A stretch of 16,967 nucleotides of DNA, from positions 1 to 16,967 of the forward strand of contig JADHWT010000013.1 in assembly GCA_016783345.1 (NCBI GenBank), read 5' to 3'. The notes beneath the pieces are model-generated. The model searched no databases, was not told where the DNA came from, and saw nothing but the letters and a program-made list of their open reading frames with translations. The position numbers and the translations under genes are program-made. This document shows, one piece after another, positions 7,713 through 13,773 of this stretch. This stretch comes from Candidatus Omnitrophota bacterium. Lineage in GTDB: Bacteria > NPL-UPA2 > BS750m-G34. Every line of letters starts with the position of its first letter. The stretch's first letter is position 1.

Positions 7713-8446
7713 CTGTCGATATTGGTAATTCCAATACGGTTTTTGGAATATTTAAGGGAAAGAAAATAGTTTCTCAGTTCCAAGTTGCAACTCCATGCAT
7801 AGGCAAATGTAATCTTAAAAGAAAAATAAAAATAAAGAATATAGACGGGATAGTTGTCTCCTCTGTTGTCCCGGAATACACTCAAAAATTAGCCCGCAGA
7901 CTTAAACAGATTTTTAAACTAAAGCCTATGCTTGTCAGCCCTCATCTTAACCTCGGCATCCGCCTGGGATATAAAAATCCAAATCATATCGGGCCTGACC
8001 GCTTAGCAAATGCTGTGGCAGCATATAAACTATATGGGGGGCCGGTTATTATCGTTGATTACGGCACAGCTATAACCATCTGCCTTGTTACAAAATCCGG
8101 ATATTATAAAGGAGGGATCATCCTTCCCGGCATTGAAATGACTGCATGCGCGCTGACTCAAAAGACCGCACTTCTTCCTCATGTAAAGTCCTTAAAAAAG
8201 CCAGGGCAGTTGATTGGTCAGGACACAAAGGAGAGTATTATCTCCGGTTTAGTATACGGATTAAATGAGATGGTAGACGGATTGATAGGGAAGATAAAGA
8301 AAGAAATTAAGGGCAGGCCTAAAGTAATCTCAACAGGTGGGGCAGCTAAATTTTTCTTTCCATATTCAAAAAAAATTGATAAGATAGATAGAGACCTTAC
8401 ACTGAAAGGTCTTCACCTTATATATGAGATGAACAGAAAGAAGTAA
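7703..8446 (+). CDS. coaX: Type III pantothenate kinase
   Basis: Phosphorylates pantothenate, the first step of coenzyme A synthesis. CoaX enzymes typically need a monovalent cation and resist CoA feedback. The ASKHA-fold motifs are present: DIGNSNTVFGIF (residues 6-17, phosphate loop with Asp6), GPDRLANAVAAY (97-108), VDYGTAIT (118-125, with Asp119) and GIEMTACALTQKTALLP (143-159). The length of 247 aa is normal. An AAGGGAA at about 8 nt upstream of the ATG is one of the better ribosome-binding candidates in the window. The start overlaps the ispG stop by 10 nt and proS follows after 2 nt. The insertion of coaX between ispG and proS is a local arrangement. Confidence 0.97.
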   Translation: MLLAVDIGNSNTVFGIFKGKKIVSQFQVATPCIGKCNLKRKIKIKNIDGIVVSSVVPEYTQKLARRLKQIFKLKPMLVSPHLNLGIRLGYKNPNHIGPDRLANAVAAYKLYGGPVIIVDYGTAITICLVTKSGYYKGGIILPGIEMTACALTQKTALLPHVKSLKKPGQLIGQDTKESIISGLVYGLNEMVDGLIGKIKKEIKGRPKVISTGGAAKFFFPYSKKIDKIDRDLTLKGLHLIYEMNRKK

Positions 8447-8448
8447 AA

Positions 8449-10164
8449 ATGCGTTGGAATGATATTATAATCCCTACTCTAAAAGAAGACCCGCACGAGG
8501 CTGAGTCTGTAAGCCATAGACTTTTAATAAGGGCTGGATTTATCCGCATGGTTTCGTCAGGTCTCTATAGTTTTCTCCCTCTCGGAGTAAGGGTCTTGAG
8601 TAAAATAGAGGATATTATCCGTCAAGAGATGAATCGCGCAGGGGCTCAGGAAGTTTTGCTTCCGGCAATGCAGCCGGGAGAGCTATGGAAGAAGAGCGGC
8701 CGCTGGCATGAGATGGGGCCGGAGCTTATACGTTTTAAGACAAGGACAGATAAAGATATCGTGCTTGGCCCGACACATGAAGAGGTTATCACGACCATTG
8801 CCGCAAATTTAATCAGCTCATATAAAGACCTGCCGATAAACCTGTATCAGATTCAGACAAAATTTAGAGATGAGGCGAGACCGCGCTTTGGGCTTATCCG
8901 CGCCAAAGAATTTATCATGAAGGATGCCTATAGTTTTGATATAGATGAAGAAGGCCTGGCTAAAAACTACAAGGCGATGAACGAAGCGTATGTGCGTATC
9001 TTCAGGCGCTTAGGCATAACCATCGAGATAGTTGAGGCAGAGACAGGATTTATGGGCGGGAAATTTTCTCAGGAGTTTATTGCGCCATCTAAGAGCGGCG
9101 AGGATGTTATTGTTGGCTGCGACACATGTTCTTACAGGGCCAGCCGCGAAAAGGCAGAGATTAGGTTCTGCAGCGCTAAAAAAGAAAAACCTTTGCCCAT
9201 TGAAGAGGCCCATACCCCGGACATAACCACGATAGATAAGTTAGAAAAATTTTTAGGCATAAGTCAAAAGAAGATGATAAAGACCCTTATCTATGAGGCG
9301 GATGGAAAAGCGATAGCTGTCCTTATCAGCGGAGACCGGGAGGTCAATGAGGCAAAACTTCAGCGGATTTTGAGAAAAAATGGGGACTGTCCCCATGTGG
9401 ACTGTCCCAAATTTTTTCTGGCAGAAGAAGCCCTGATTAAAAAAACAACAGGGGGGGTGATAGGATTTTCAGGACCTGTGGGACTTAAGGGTATCAGGAT
9501 ACTGGCTGATTTAAGTATCGAAAATATCCAGAACGGGGTGACAGGCGCCAATAAAAAAGATTACCATTTTAAAAATGTAAACCCGGGCAGAGATTTTGAA
9601 GTCAATGAATTTTTAGACCTGGGCTATGCCGAGGAGGGAGACGGGTGCCCGAAGTGTAAAGGGAAATTTATTTTTAAGCGCGGCATGGAACTCGGACATA
9701 TCTTTAAATTAGGCACGAGATATTCAGAGTCCCTTGGAGCAAAATTTTTAGATAAAAAAAGCGCGGCAAGGCTTGCGATTATGGGTTGTTACGGCATCGG
9801 TGTTACGAGGGCAATGGCGAGCATTGTAGAGCAGAATCATGATGAGGATGGGATTATCTGGCCGGGAGAGACAGCTCCGTTTGATATTCTTATTTTAGCG
9901 CTTGATGCGGCTAATAAGAAAGTGGCAGAGACAGCGGATGCGCTTTACAATAGCTTAAAGGAAAAAGGATTTAGTGTCCTTTTAGATGATAGACCTATTA
10001 GACCCGGCATAAAATTTAAAGATGCAGACCTTATCGGGGTCCCTCTCAGGATTAACATAGGCCAGAGGTCTATAGAAAAAGGAAAGATTGAGCTGCGTCT
10101 CCGGCGTGATAAAAAAACAATGCTTTTTTCGCAGGAAGAACTTTTTAAATATCTACAAGCTTAA
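8449..10164 (+). CDS. proS: Prolyl-tRNA synthetase, with an in-frame repeat insertion in its editing domain
   Basis: Class II aminoacyl-tRNA synthetase of the bacterial type with an editing domain. GPTHEE is at residues 107-112; motif 2 runs FRDEARPRFG, with IRAKEFIMKDAYSF (139-163). The INS/YbaK-like editing domain covers about 225-400, with Lys278 in IKTLIYE matching the editing lysine (Lys279 in E. coli). Motif 3 is MGCYGIGVTR (445-454), and the anticodon-binding domain follows from about 476. The length of 571 aa is normal (E. coli 572). Residues about 310-323 (KNGDCPHVDCPKFF) are encoded by a copy of the palindromic repeat, lie within the editing domain, and add roughly eight residues relative to E. 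coli. AAGAAG precedes the ATG as a weak ribosome-binding site. Confidence 0.97.
   Translation: MRWNDIIIPTLKEDPHEAESVSHRLLIRAGFIRMVSSGLYSFLPLGVRVLSKIEDIIRQEMNRAGAQEVLLPAMQPGELWKKSGRWHEMGPELIRFKTRTDKDIVLGPTHEEVITTIAANLISSYKDLPINLYQIQTKFRDEARPRFGLIRAKEFIMKDAYSFDIDEEGLAKNYKAMNEAYVRIFRRLGITIEIVEAETGFMGGKFSQEFIAPSKSGEDVIVGCDTCSYRASREKAEIRFCSAKKEKPLPIEEAHTPDITTIDKLEKFLGISQKKMIKTLIYEADGKAIAVLISGDREVNEAKLQRILRKNGDCPHVDCPKFFLAEEALIKKTTGGVIGFSGPVGLKGIRILADLSIENIQNGVTGANKKDYHFKNVNPGRDFEVNEFLDLGYAEEGDGCPKCKGKFIFKRGMELGHIFKLGTRYSESLGAKFLDKKSAARLAIMGCYGIGVTRAMASIVEQNHDEDGIIWPGETAPFDILILALDAANKKVAETADALYNSLKEKGFSVLLDDRPIRPGIKFKDADLIGVPLRINIGQRSIEKGKIELRLRRDKKTMLFSQEELFKYLQA
9375..9417 (+). repeat. Full copy of the palindromic repeat, in frame within proS
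   Basis: A 43-base element with the same design as 7494-7538: six A, TGGGGACTGTCCC, a variable centre (CATG), TGGACTGTCCC, AAA and six T. It is read one frame away from the ispG copy, giving NGDCPHVDCPKFF instead of MGTVPLGTVPNFF. The shared feature is therefore the DNA and not a protein motif. The two copies differ mainly in the central four or five bases and in tract length. Confidence 0.9.
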
Positions 10165-10186
10165 TTCCGCAAAAAATCGTGCAGTC

Positions 10187-10528
10187 ATGAAAATAGTTAA
10201 AGATAAAACATCAATTAACGAATTAAAACAAATGGCAGAAAAAATGTTCGGCGACATGGTAAAAGCAGTTGTGGACATTAATAAAGAGATAATGGTTGTA
10301 GATGGAGAATTACATGCGGATGAGGAAGCTATTTTGTTAGAAAACGGTTCGCGGCAGAAAGATCTCTGGGGCATTAATATCTATCCTGATATGCTAGGAT
10401 CAGATTTTATAGAATTTGATTCAATGATAAATTTGCGTCCTTCACAAAATAATCGCAGCCGGGGCATTAATAATCCTGATATTCGCAATAAAATTCTTAA
10501 CATAATAAATAAGATCGTAGAAAAATGA
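10187..10528 (+). CDS. DUF5674 family protein
   Basis: A 113-aa protein I recognise as DUF5674, a family of unknown function common in metagenome-assembled genomes. Typical blocks are ELKQMAEKMFGDMVKAVVDI, VDGELHADEEAILLENGSRQ, DLWGINIYPD and DFIEFDSMINLRPSQNNRSRG, ending in a predicted helix. It is acidic and soluble, with no signal peptide or membrane segment. The start is ATG 10187; extending further upstream in frame would run into proS. No Shine-Dalgarno is visible. It ends with ATGA overlapping the next gene, so the two are translationally coupled. Sampled 60-base lines here run 32-37% GC against about 50% in proS, which suggests separate origin. The RPSQ-NRSRG run may be a nucleic-acid or phosphate contact, but that is guesswork. 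Confidence 0.85.
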   Translation: MKIVKDKTSINELKQMAEKMFGDMVKAVVDINKEIMVVDGELHADEEAILLENGSRQKDLWGINIYPDMLGSDFIEFDSMINLRPSQNNRSRGINNPDIRNKILNIINKIVEK

Positions 10529-10854
10529 ATTATCAGCATAAGCAATTAGCGTCAGGGCGATGGGAAAATTTTTCTTTTTTCGAACAGATGTCTAATATAG
10601 GCAGTGAAGTCGAACGAGCTATTAAATGGAAAAGCAAAAATGATACGAATCACTTTATGTCCGCGTTTGAACGTGCGCTTGAGTTATTTGAGCTAACCGT
10701 AGCGGACAAAAAAAATAAAAGACGTCTAAAAGAAATTCTTAGAGTGCGTGAAGCGCTGGTTGATTATTTTTTATATGATGATACATACAATACGAACGCT
10801 AATCAATGGAAGAAATATTTTTTTTATTTTAATTTTGCATGCAGAGTGAAGTAA
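10525..10854 (+). CDS. Conserved hypothetical protein, partner of the DUF5674 gene
   Basis: A 109-aa, mostly helical, soluble protein with no named domain I can assign. The strongest blocks are QLASGRWENFSFFEQMSNIGSEVERAI, then FERALELFELTVAD and RRLKEILRVREALVDYF, and an aromatic C-terminus (YFFYFNFACRV). I recall very similar small proteins recurring in uncultivated bacterial genomes, but I know of no function. It overlaps DUF5674 by ATGA and its last 16 bases overlap the rnfB start. The composition is AT-rich like its partner. A toxin-antitoxin or other two-component small module would fit the size and coupling, but nothing in the sequence shows it. Confidence 0.75.
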   Translation: MNYQHKQLASGRWENFSFFEQMSNIGSEVERAIKWKSKNDTNHFMSAFERALELFELTVADKKNKRRLKEILRVREALVDYFLYDDTYNTNANQWKKYFFYFNFACRVK

Positions 10855-11648
10855 TCCTCCGCTCGTGTCTTGCCCTTGGAGGGCTGGGGGTAGTATTCGG
10901 TATTTTTCTGGGACTTGCCGCTAAGAGATTTGCCGTCAAGGTAGACCCGCGCATAGAGAAGATTTCAGGGCTTCTTCCCGGAGCAAATTGCGGTGCGTGC
11001 GGTCAGGCTGGCTGCCAGGCCTTTGCAGAACTTATAAATAGTAGCAAAGGTTCCGTAGATAGTTGCGTAGCTATTGAGGAAAAAGCGGCTTATGAGATAG
11101 CAGCTATTTTAGGTGTAGAAACCGCTAAAAAGGTAGCGAAGGTTGCAGCGGTCCATTGCCGCGGAGGTAAAAAGGAAGCTAAGATAAAGTTTGAGTACAA
11201 TGGGCTCCATGATTGCCGCGCATCCATCCTCATTGGCAACAGCCCAAAGGCGTGTGACTATGGCTGTATTGGATTTGGGGATTGTGTGAGGGAATGTCCT
11301 TTTGGCGCTATTTCTATAGATAAGAATGACCTGCCTGTTATTGATATAAACACCTGTACCGGATGCGGAAAATGTGTAAATGCCTGCCCGCGTAAAATGA
11401 TCAGTCTTGTCCCGAAAGAGACCTCAATCTATCTCGGGTGCTCTTCACAGGACAGGGGGAAGGCAGTTAAAGAGGTCTGCACAGTAGGCTGCATCGGGTG
11501 TACGATATGTGCTAAGCCTGCGATTACTCCGTCAGGGGTAATCCAGATGAATGGTAGTCTCCCTTCGATAGATTATGAGAAGGGAGAGGATATAAGCGCT
11601 GCACAGGCAAAATGTCCTACGCACTCCTACGTCACCAGGGCTATTTAG
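10839..11648 (+). CDS. rnfB: Electron transport complex subunit RnfB
   Basis: Iron-sulfur subunit of the ion-translocating ferredoxin:NAD oxidoreductase (Rnf). The N-terminal membrane anchor is at residues 9-28. The 4Fe-4S domain has Cys51, 54, 59 and 76 (C-x2-C-x4-C-x16-C, motif GANCGACGQAGC). A ferredoxin-like pair follows: Cys139, 143, 149, 153 and Cys173, 176, 179, 183 (CTGCGKCVNACP). A further C-terminal segment keeps Cys214, 218, 221, 224 and Cys259. At 269 aa it is longer than E. coli RsxB (192) and closer to the extended RnfB type. No other rnf gene is in the window, though 3' neighbours are on the other strand and the rest may lie elsewhere. The ATG lies inside the preceding ORF, has no ribosome-binding site, and fits the family N-terminus. 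Confidence 0.93.
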   Translation: MQSEVILRSCLALGGLGVVFGIFLGLAAKRFAVKVDPRIEKISGLLPGANCGACGQAGCQAFAELINSSKGSVDSCVAIEEKAAYEIAAILGVETAKKVAKVAAVHCRGGKKEAKIKFEYNGLHDCRASILIGNSPKACDYGCIGFGDCVRECPFGAISIDKNDLPVIDINTCTGCGKCVNACPRKMISLVPKETSIYLGCSSQDRGKAVKEVCTVGCIGCTICAKPAITPSGVIQMNGSLPSIDYEKGEDISAAQAKCPTHSYVTRAI

Positions 11649-11895
11649 TTTTTTTAAATAATTTTTTTATCAATATCAGCTCGCCTACCTCGTTTTTCTC
11701 AAAGTGCCAGTGCCCTATAAATTGCCAGAGATAGCCTGCGAAGAAGTTGACAAGTCCTATTTTCCATCTCCCGCAAATTAGCTGATATATTCCGAAGAAA
11801 ACCTGGGGAACACCGATGAGGTGCAATATCCGGTCTACAGGATTTCTATGCCTGGATATATAATCCTTTACGAACCATGTAATTTTATGTGTCAT
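11641..11895 (-). CDS. Mpo1-like (DUF962) small membrane protein
   Basis: An 84-aa protein with the DUF962/Mpo1 hallmarks: SRHRNPVDRILHLIGVP (residues 14-30 with this start) and GYLWQFIGHWHFEKN (about 54-68). Two short hydrophobic stretches between them are likely membrane-inserted. In yeast, Mpo1 is an iron-dependent dioxygenase acting on 2-hydroxy fatty acids, and its conserved histidines match those seen here; the bacterial short forms are not characterised, so the reaction is inference. I chose ATG at 11895 because a consensus promoter covers the longer TTG and ATG alternatives (11931, 11913). This gives a transcript starting almost at this codon. Its 3' end overlaps the rnfB stop by 8 nt, tail to tail. 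Confidence 0.8.
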   Translation of the reverse strand: MTHKITWFVKDYISRHRNPVDRILHLIGVPQVFFGIYQLICGRWKIGLVNFFAGYLWQFIGHWHFEKNEVGELILIKKLFKKTK

Positions 11896-11902
11896 TACTG
11901 TT

Positions 11903-11931
11903 TTTATATACATTTTTAGTGATAATGTCAA
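11903..11931 (-). promoter_or_regulatory. Sigma-70-type promoter for the DUF962 gene, probably leaderless
   Basis: On the minus strand TTGACA (11931-11926) is followed after exactly 17 nt by TATAAA (11908-11903): a perfect -35, near-perfect -10 and ideal spacing. Transcription starting about 7 nt downstream would begin at 11896 or 11895, the A of the chosen ATG. Confidence 0.75.
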
Positions 11932-11940
11932 GGATTTTCA

Positions 11941-11969
11941 TTGCGAAGTTATAGCTAATGTGATATGAT
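11941..11969 (+). promoter_or_regulatory. Promoter for the rpe gene, extended -10 type, probably leaderless
   Basis: TTGCGA (11941-11946, 4 of 6), a 17-nt spacer and TATGAT (11964-11969, 5 of 6), with a TG one base before the -10 (extended -10). The expected start is about 11976, two bases before the ATG at 11978. It is divergent from the DUF962 promoter, with 9 bp between the two -35 boxes. Confidence 0.6.
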
Positions 11970-11977
11970 TTTTAATT

Positions 11978-12646
11978 ATGGCCTCGACTAAAATATCTAT
12001 CTTTGCCTCACTTATGTGCGCGGACCAGCTCCGATTGGGTGAAGAGATAAAGAAATTAGAGGAGGCAGGGATAGATGGATTCCACATGGACATTATGGAC
12101 GGCATGTTTGTCCCGAATCTTACACTTGGTTTTCCTGCGCTCCGGGATTTGCGAGGCGCAACGTCTCTCCCTTTAGATGTCCATCTAATGATTAAAGAGC
12201 CGGAGAGGTTTGTCAGGAGGTTTGTTGATGGGGGAGCTGATATTATCTCTTTCCACTATGAAAGCACTAAGGCAATAGAGGAAACTCTGAAGATATTAGA
12301 TAGTTCCAATGTGAAAAAAGCTATAGCTATAAAACCTGGGACAGAGATAGAAGAAATTTATCCGTATCTATCCGGACTTGATATGGTCCTGGTTATGAGT
12401 GTAGAACCGGGTTTTGCAGGAGGGAAATTTGTCCCTCAGAGTCCGGGGCGCATTGAAAAACTTGCCGGGCTAAGGGAAAAGGATAATCTTAAATTCAACA
12501 TAGAGGTGGACGGGAATATTAATACGGATACTATTCCAGCGCTCTATAAAGCGGGCGCTCGGATATTTGTCGGGGGGTCTACAGGGCCTTTTAAAGGGGG
12601 AGATTATTCTAAAGAAATTTTGGATTTACGTAAGGCTTGTAAATAA
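11978..12646 (+). CDS. rpe: Ribulose-phosphate 3-epimerase family protein
   Basis: TIM-barrel epimerase expected to interconvert ribulose 5-phosphate and xylulose 5-phosphate in the pentose phosphate pathway. Metal and catalytic residues are in place: His36 and Asp38 in FHMDIMDG, His69 in LDVHLMI, Asp178 in IEVDGNI. PGF is at 144-146 in VEPGFAGGKF, and a phosphate-binding end is GGSTGPF (199-205). The usual APSILSAD start reads FASLMCAD here, and VNPGF reads VEPGF, so it is a somewhat divergent member. Related sugar-phosphate epimerases (for example allulose-6-phosphate epimerase) are possible alternatives, especially as two polyol-type dehydrogenases follow. The length of 222 aa is normal. 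No ribosome-binding site is seen; the mRNA is probably leaderless. Confidence 0.88.
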   Translation: MASTKISIFASLMCADQLRLGEEIKKLEEAGIDGFHMDIMDGMFVPNLTLGFPALRDLRGATSLPLDVHLMIKEPERFVRRFVDGGADIISFHYESTKAIEETLKILDSSNVKKAIAIKPGTEIEEIYPYLSGLDMVLVMSVEPGFAGGKFVPQSPGRIEKLAGLREKDNLKFNIEVDGNINTDTIPALYKAGARIFVGGSTGPFKGGDYSKEILDLRKACK

Positions 12647-12648
12647 GT

Positions 12649-13713
12649 ATGAAGGCAGCAGTTTTACATAAAGTCGGAAATTTACGATATGAAGATTTTC
12701 CTGTGCCATACCACGGAAAGGGATGGGCATTGATAAAGGTAAAGGCAGTGGGCCTTTGCGGGTCTGATATTCCACGTATATTTGAGACAGGGACATATAT
12801 CTTTCCTCTTATACCCGGTCATGAATTTTCAGGTGAGATCGTGCGCGTAGGCCGAGCCATCCCCTGCCTCCGGCGAGGGGTAAAGGGGAATGCTAAACTA
12901 AGGGAGGGAGATAGAGTAACTGTCTTTCCGCTTATTCCCTGTAAGCGATGCAGATATTGCAAAATGGGTTTTTTTAGCCAATGCAAACAATATGACTATC
13001 TGGGCTCGCGCAGGCACGGAGCCATGGCTGAGTACGTGGAGGTGCCTAAACAAAATATTTTTTTACTTCCCAGGGGAGTAAGTTTTGCTGAGGCGGCTCT
13101 TACGGAACCGGCTGCTGTTGCCCTGCATGCGCTCTACAAGCTAAAGACCTTGAGGGGTAAGACTATGGCGTTATTTGGATGCGGGACAATCGGCCTTATC
13201 CTTGCGCAGCTCGCCAGAATCAAAGGTATTAAAAAGATATTTCTGATAGATATTGACGAGGCGAGGCTCAAGAAGGCAAGGGAAATAGGATTTCGACACA
13301 CAATAAACTCTAAGAAGACGAACGTAGTAAATAGCATTTTAAAAATCACAGAGAGAGAAGGAGTGGAAATTGTTATCGAAGGGGCTGGCGTGAGCGCCAC
13401 ATATAACCAGGCCATAGCCATTACAGCTAAATTAGGCAAGATTATATTCCTCGGGAATCCTTTAGAGGATGTAGTATTAAAAAAAGATTTTGTTTCAAGG
13501 ATACTTAGAGGAGAGATAACCATCCAGGGCACATGGAATTCAATGGCTTTATCTACAAGAAAAAATGAATGGAAAGAGGTCCTGGGTTATATGGCTAAGG
13601 GAAAGTTAAAGACCACGCTTTTAGCCAAGACATTTCCGCTTGAAGAGATAAATAAGGTTCTGGAGAGGGTGAGAGAGGGGGGAGAGCGCAGGAAACCAAT
13701 TTTTTTACCTTGA
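12649..13713 (+). CDS. Zinc-dependent medium-chain dehydrogenase, GatD-like (galactitol-1-phosphate 5-dehydrogenase type)
   Basis: Medium-chain dehydrogenase oxidising a sugar alcohol or its phosphate with NAD(P). The catalytic zinc site is Cys37 (GLCGSD), His58-Glu59 and Glu153. Structural zinc cysteines are 98, 101, 104 and 112, and the Rossmann motif GCGTIG is at 177-182. GLCGSDIPRIF, PLIPC, GFFSQCKQYDYLGSRR and a late GTWNS closely follow E. coli GatD (GLCGSDLPRIF, PLLPC, GFYSQCAKYDFIGSRR, GSWMN), so a polyol-phosphate substrate is a reasonable guess. Residues about 70-82 (AIPCLRRGVKGNA) are extra relative to GatD and come from an inserted palindrome. It begins 2 nt after rpe, suggesting shared transcription and a joint role in pentose or hexitol phosphate use. 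Confidence 0.88.
   Translation: MKAAVLHKVGNLRYEDFPVPYHGKGWALIKVKAVGLCGSDIPRIFETGTYIFPLIPGHEFSGEIVRVGRAIPCLRRGVKGNAKLREGDRVTVFPLIPCKRCRYCKMGFFSQCKQYDYLGSRRHGAMAEYVEVPKQNIFLLPRGVSFAEAALTEPAAVALHALYKLKTLRGKTMALFGCGTIGLILAQLARIKGIKKIFLIDIDEARLKKAREIGFRHTINSKKTNVVNSILKITEREGVEIVIEGAGVSATYNQAIAITAKLGKIIFLGNPLEDVVLKKDFVSRILRGEITIQGTWNSMALSTRKNEWKEVLGYMAKGKLKTTLLAKTFPLEEINKVLERVREGGERRKPIFLP
12861..12880 (+). repeat. GC-rich palindrome inserted in frame in the GatD-like gene
   Basis: CCCCTGCC, a TCC loop, then GGC-G-AGGGG forms an 8-bp stem with one bulged base. The flanking bases (AT before, TAAAGGGGAA after) and the encoded IPCLRRGVKGN recall a GC-palindrome family whose translations read like PCLPAGRQAGVKG in other metagenomic genomes. 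This copy would be a shortened or decayed form. It coincides with the stretch that has no counterpart in E. coli GatD. Confidence 0.6.
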
Positions 13714-13734
13714 TTGTATAGGAGAGTATATAAA

Positions 13735-13773
13735 GTGGAATTAAGCTATCGGCCGAAGACCGATTTTGCATGA
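13735..13773 (+). CDS. Possible 12-codon leader ORF upstream of the second dehydrogenase
   Basis: GTG at 13735 opens a reading frame (VELSYRPKTDFA) whose TGA stop overlaps the next gene's ATG as ATGA. GGAGAG lies 8 nt upstream of the GTG, one of the best Shine-Dalgarno-like sequences in a window where most genes have none. The arrangement would couple translation of the dehydrogenase to the leader. A short inverted repeat (ATCGG at 13748-13752, CCGAT at 13760-13764) lies within it. It is in frame with the preceding dehydrogenase beyond its stop, so chance or a readthrough tail are alternatives. Confidence 0.3.
   Translation: MELSYRPKTDFA

Noticed and set aside
10088..10186. Upstream extension of the DUF5674 protein into proS
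   Set aside because: The added residues match nothing in the family and overlap the conserved end of ProRS; ATG 10187 fits the family N-terminus.
11896..11931. TTG 11931 or ATG 11913 as start of the DUF962 gene
   Set aside because: Both lie within or upstream of the -35/-10 promoter, and the added residues are not part of the family.
13748..13764. Intrinsic terminator upstream of the second dehydrogenase (ATCGG/CCGAT then TTTT)
   Set aside because: Stem only 5 bp and T run only four bases, ending at the start codon; better seen as part of the possible leader.
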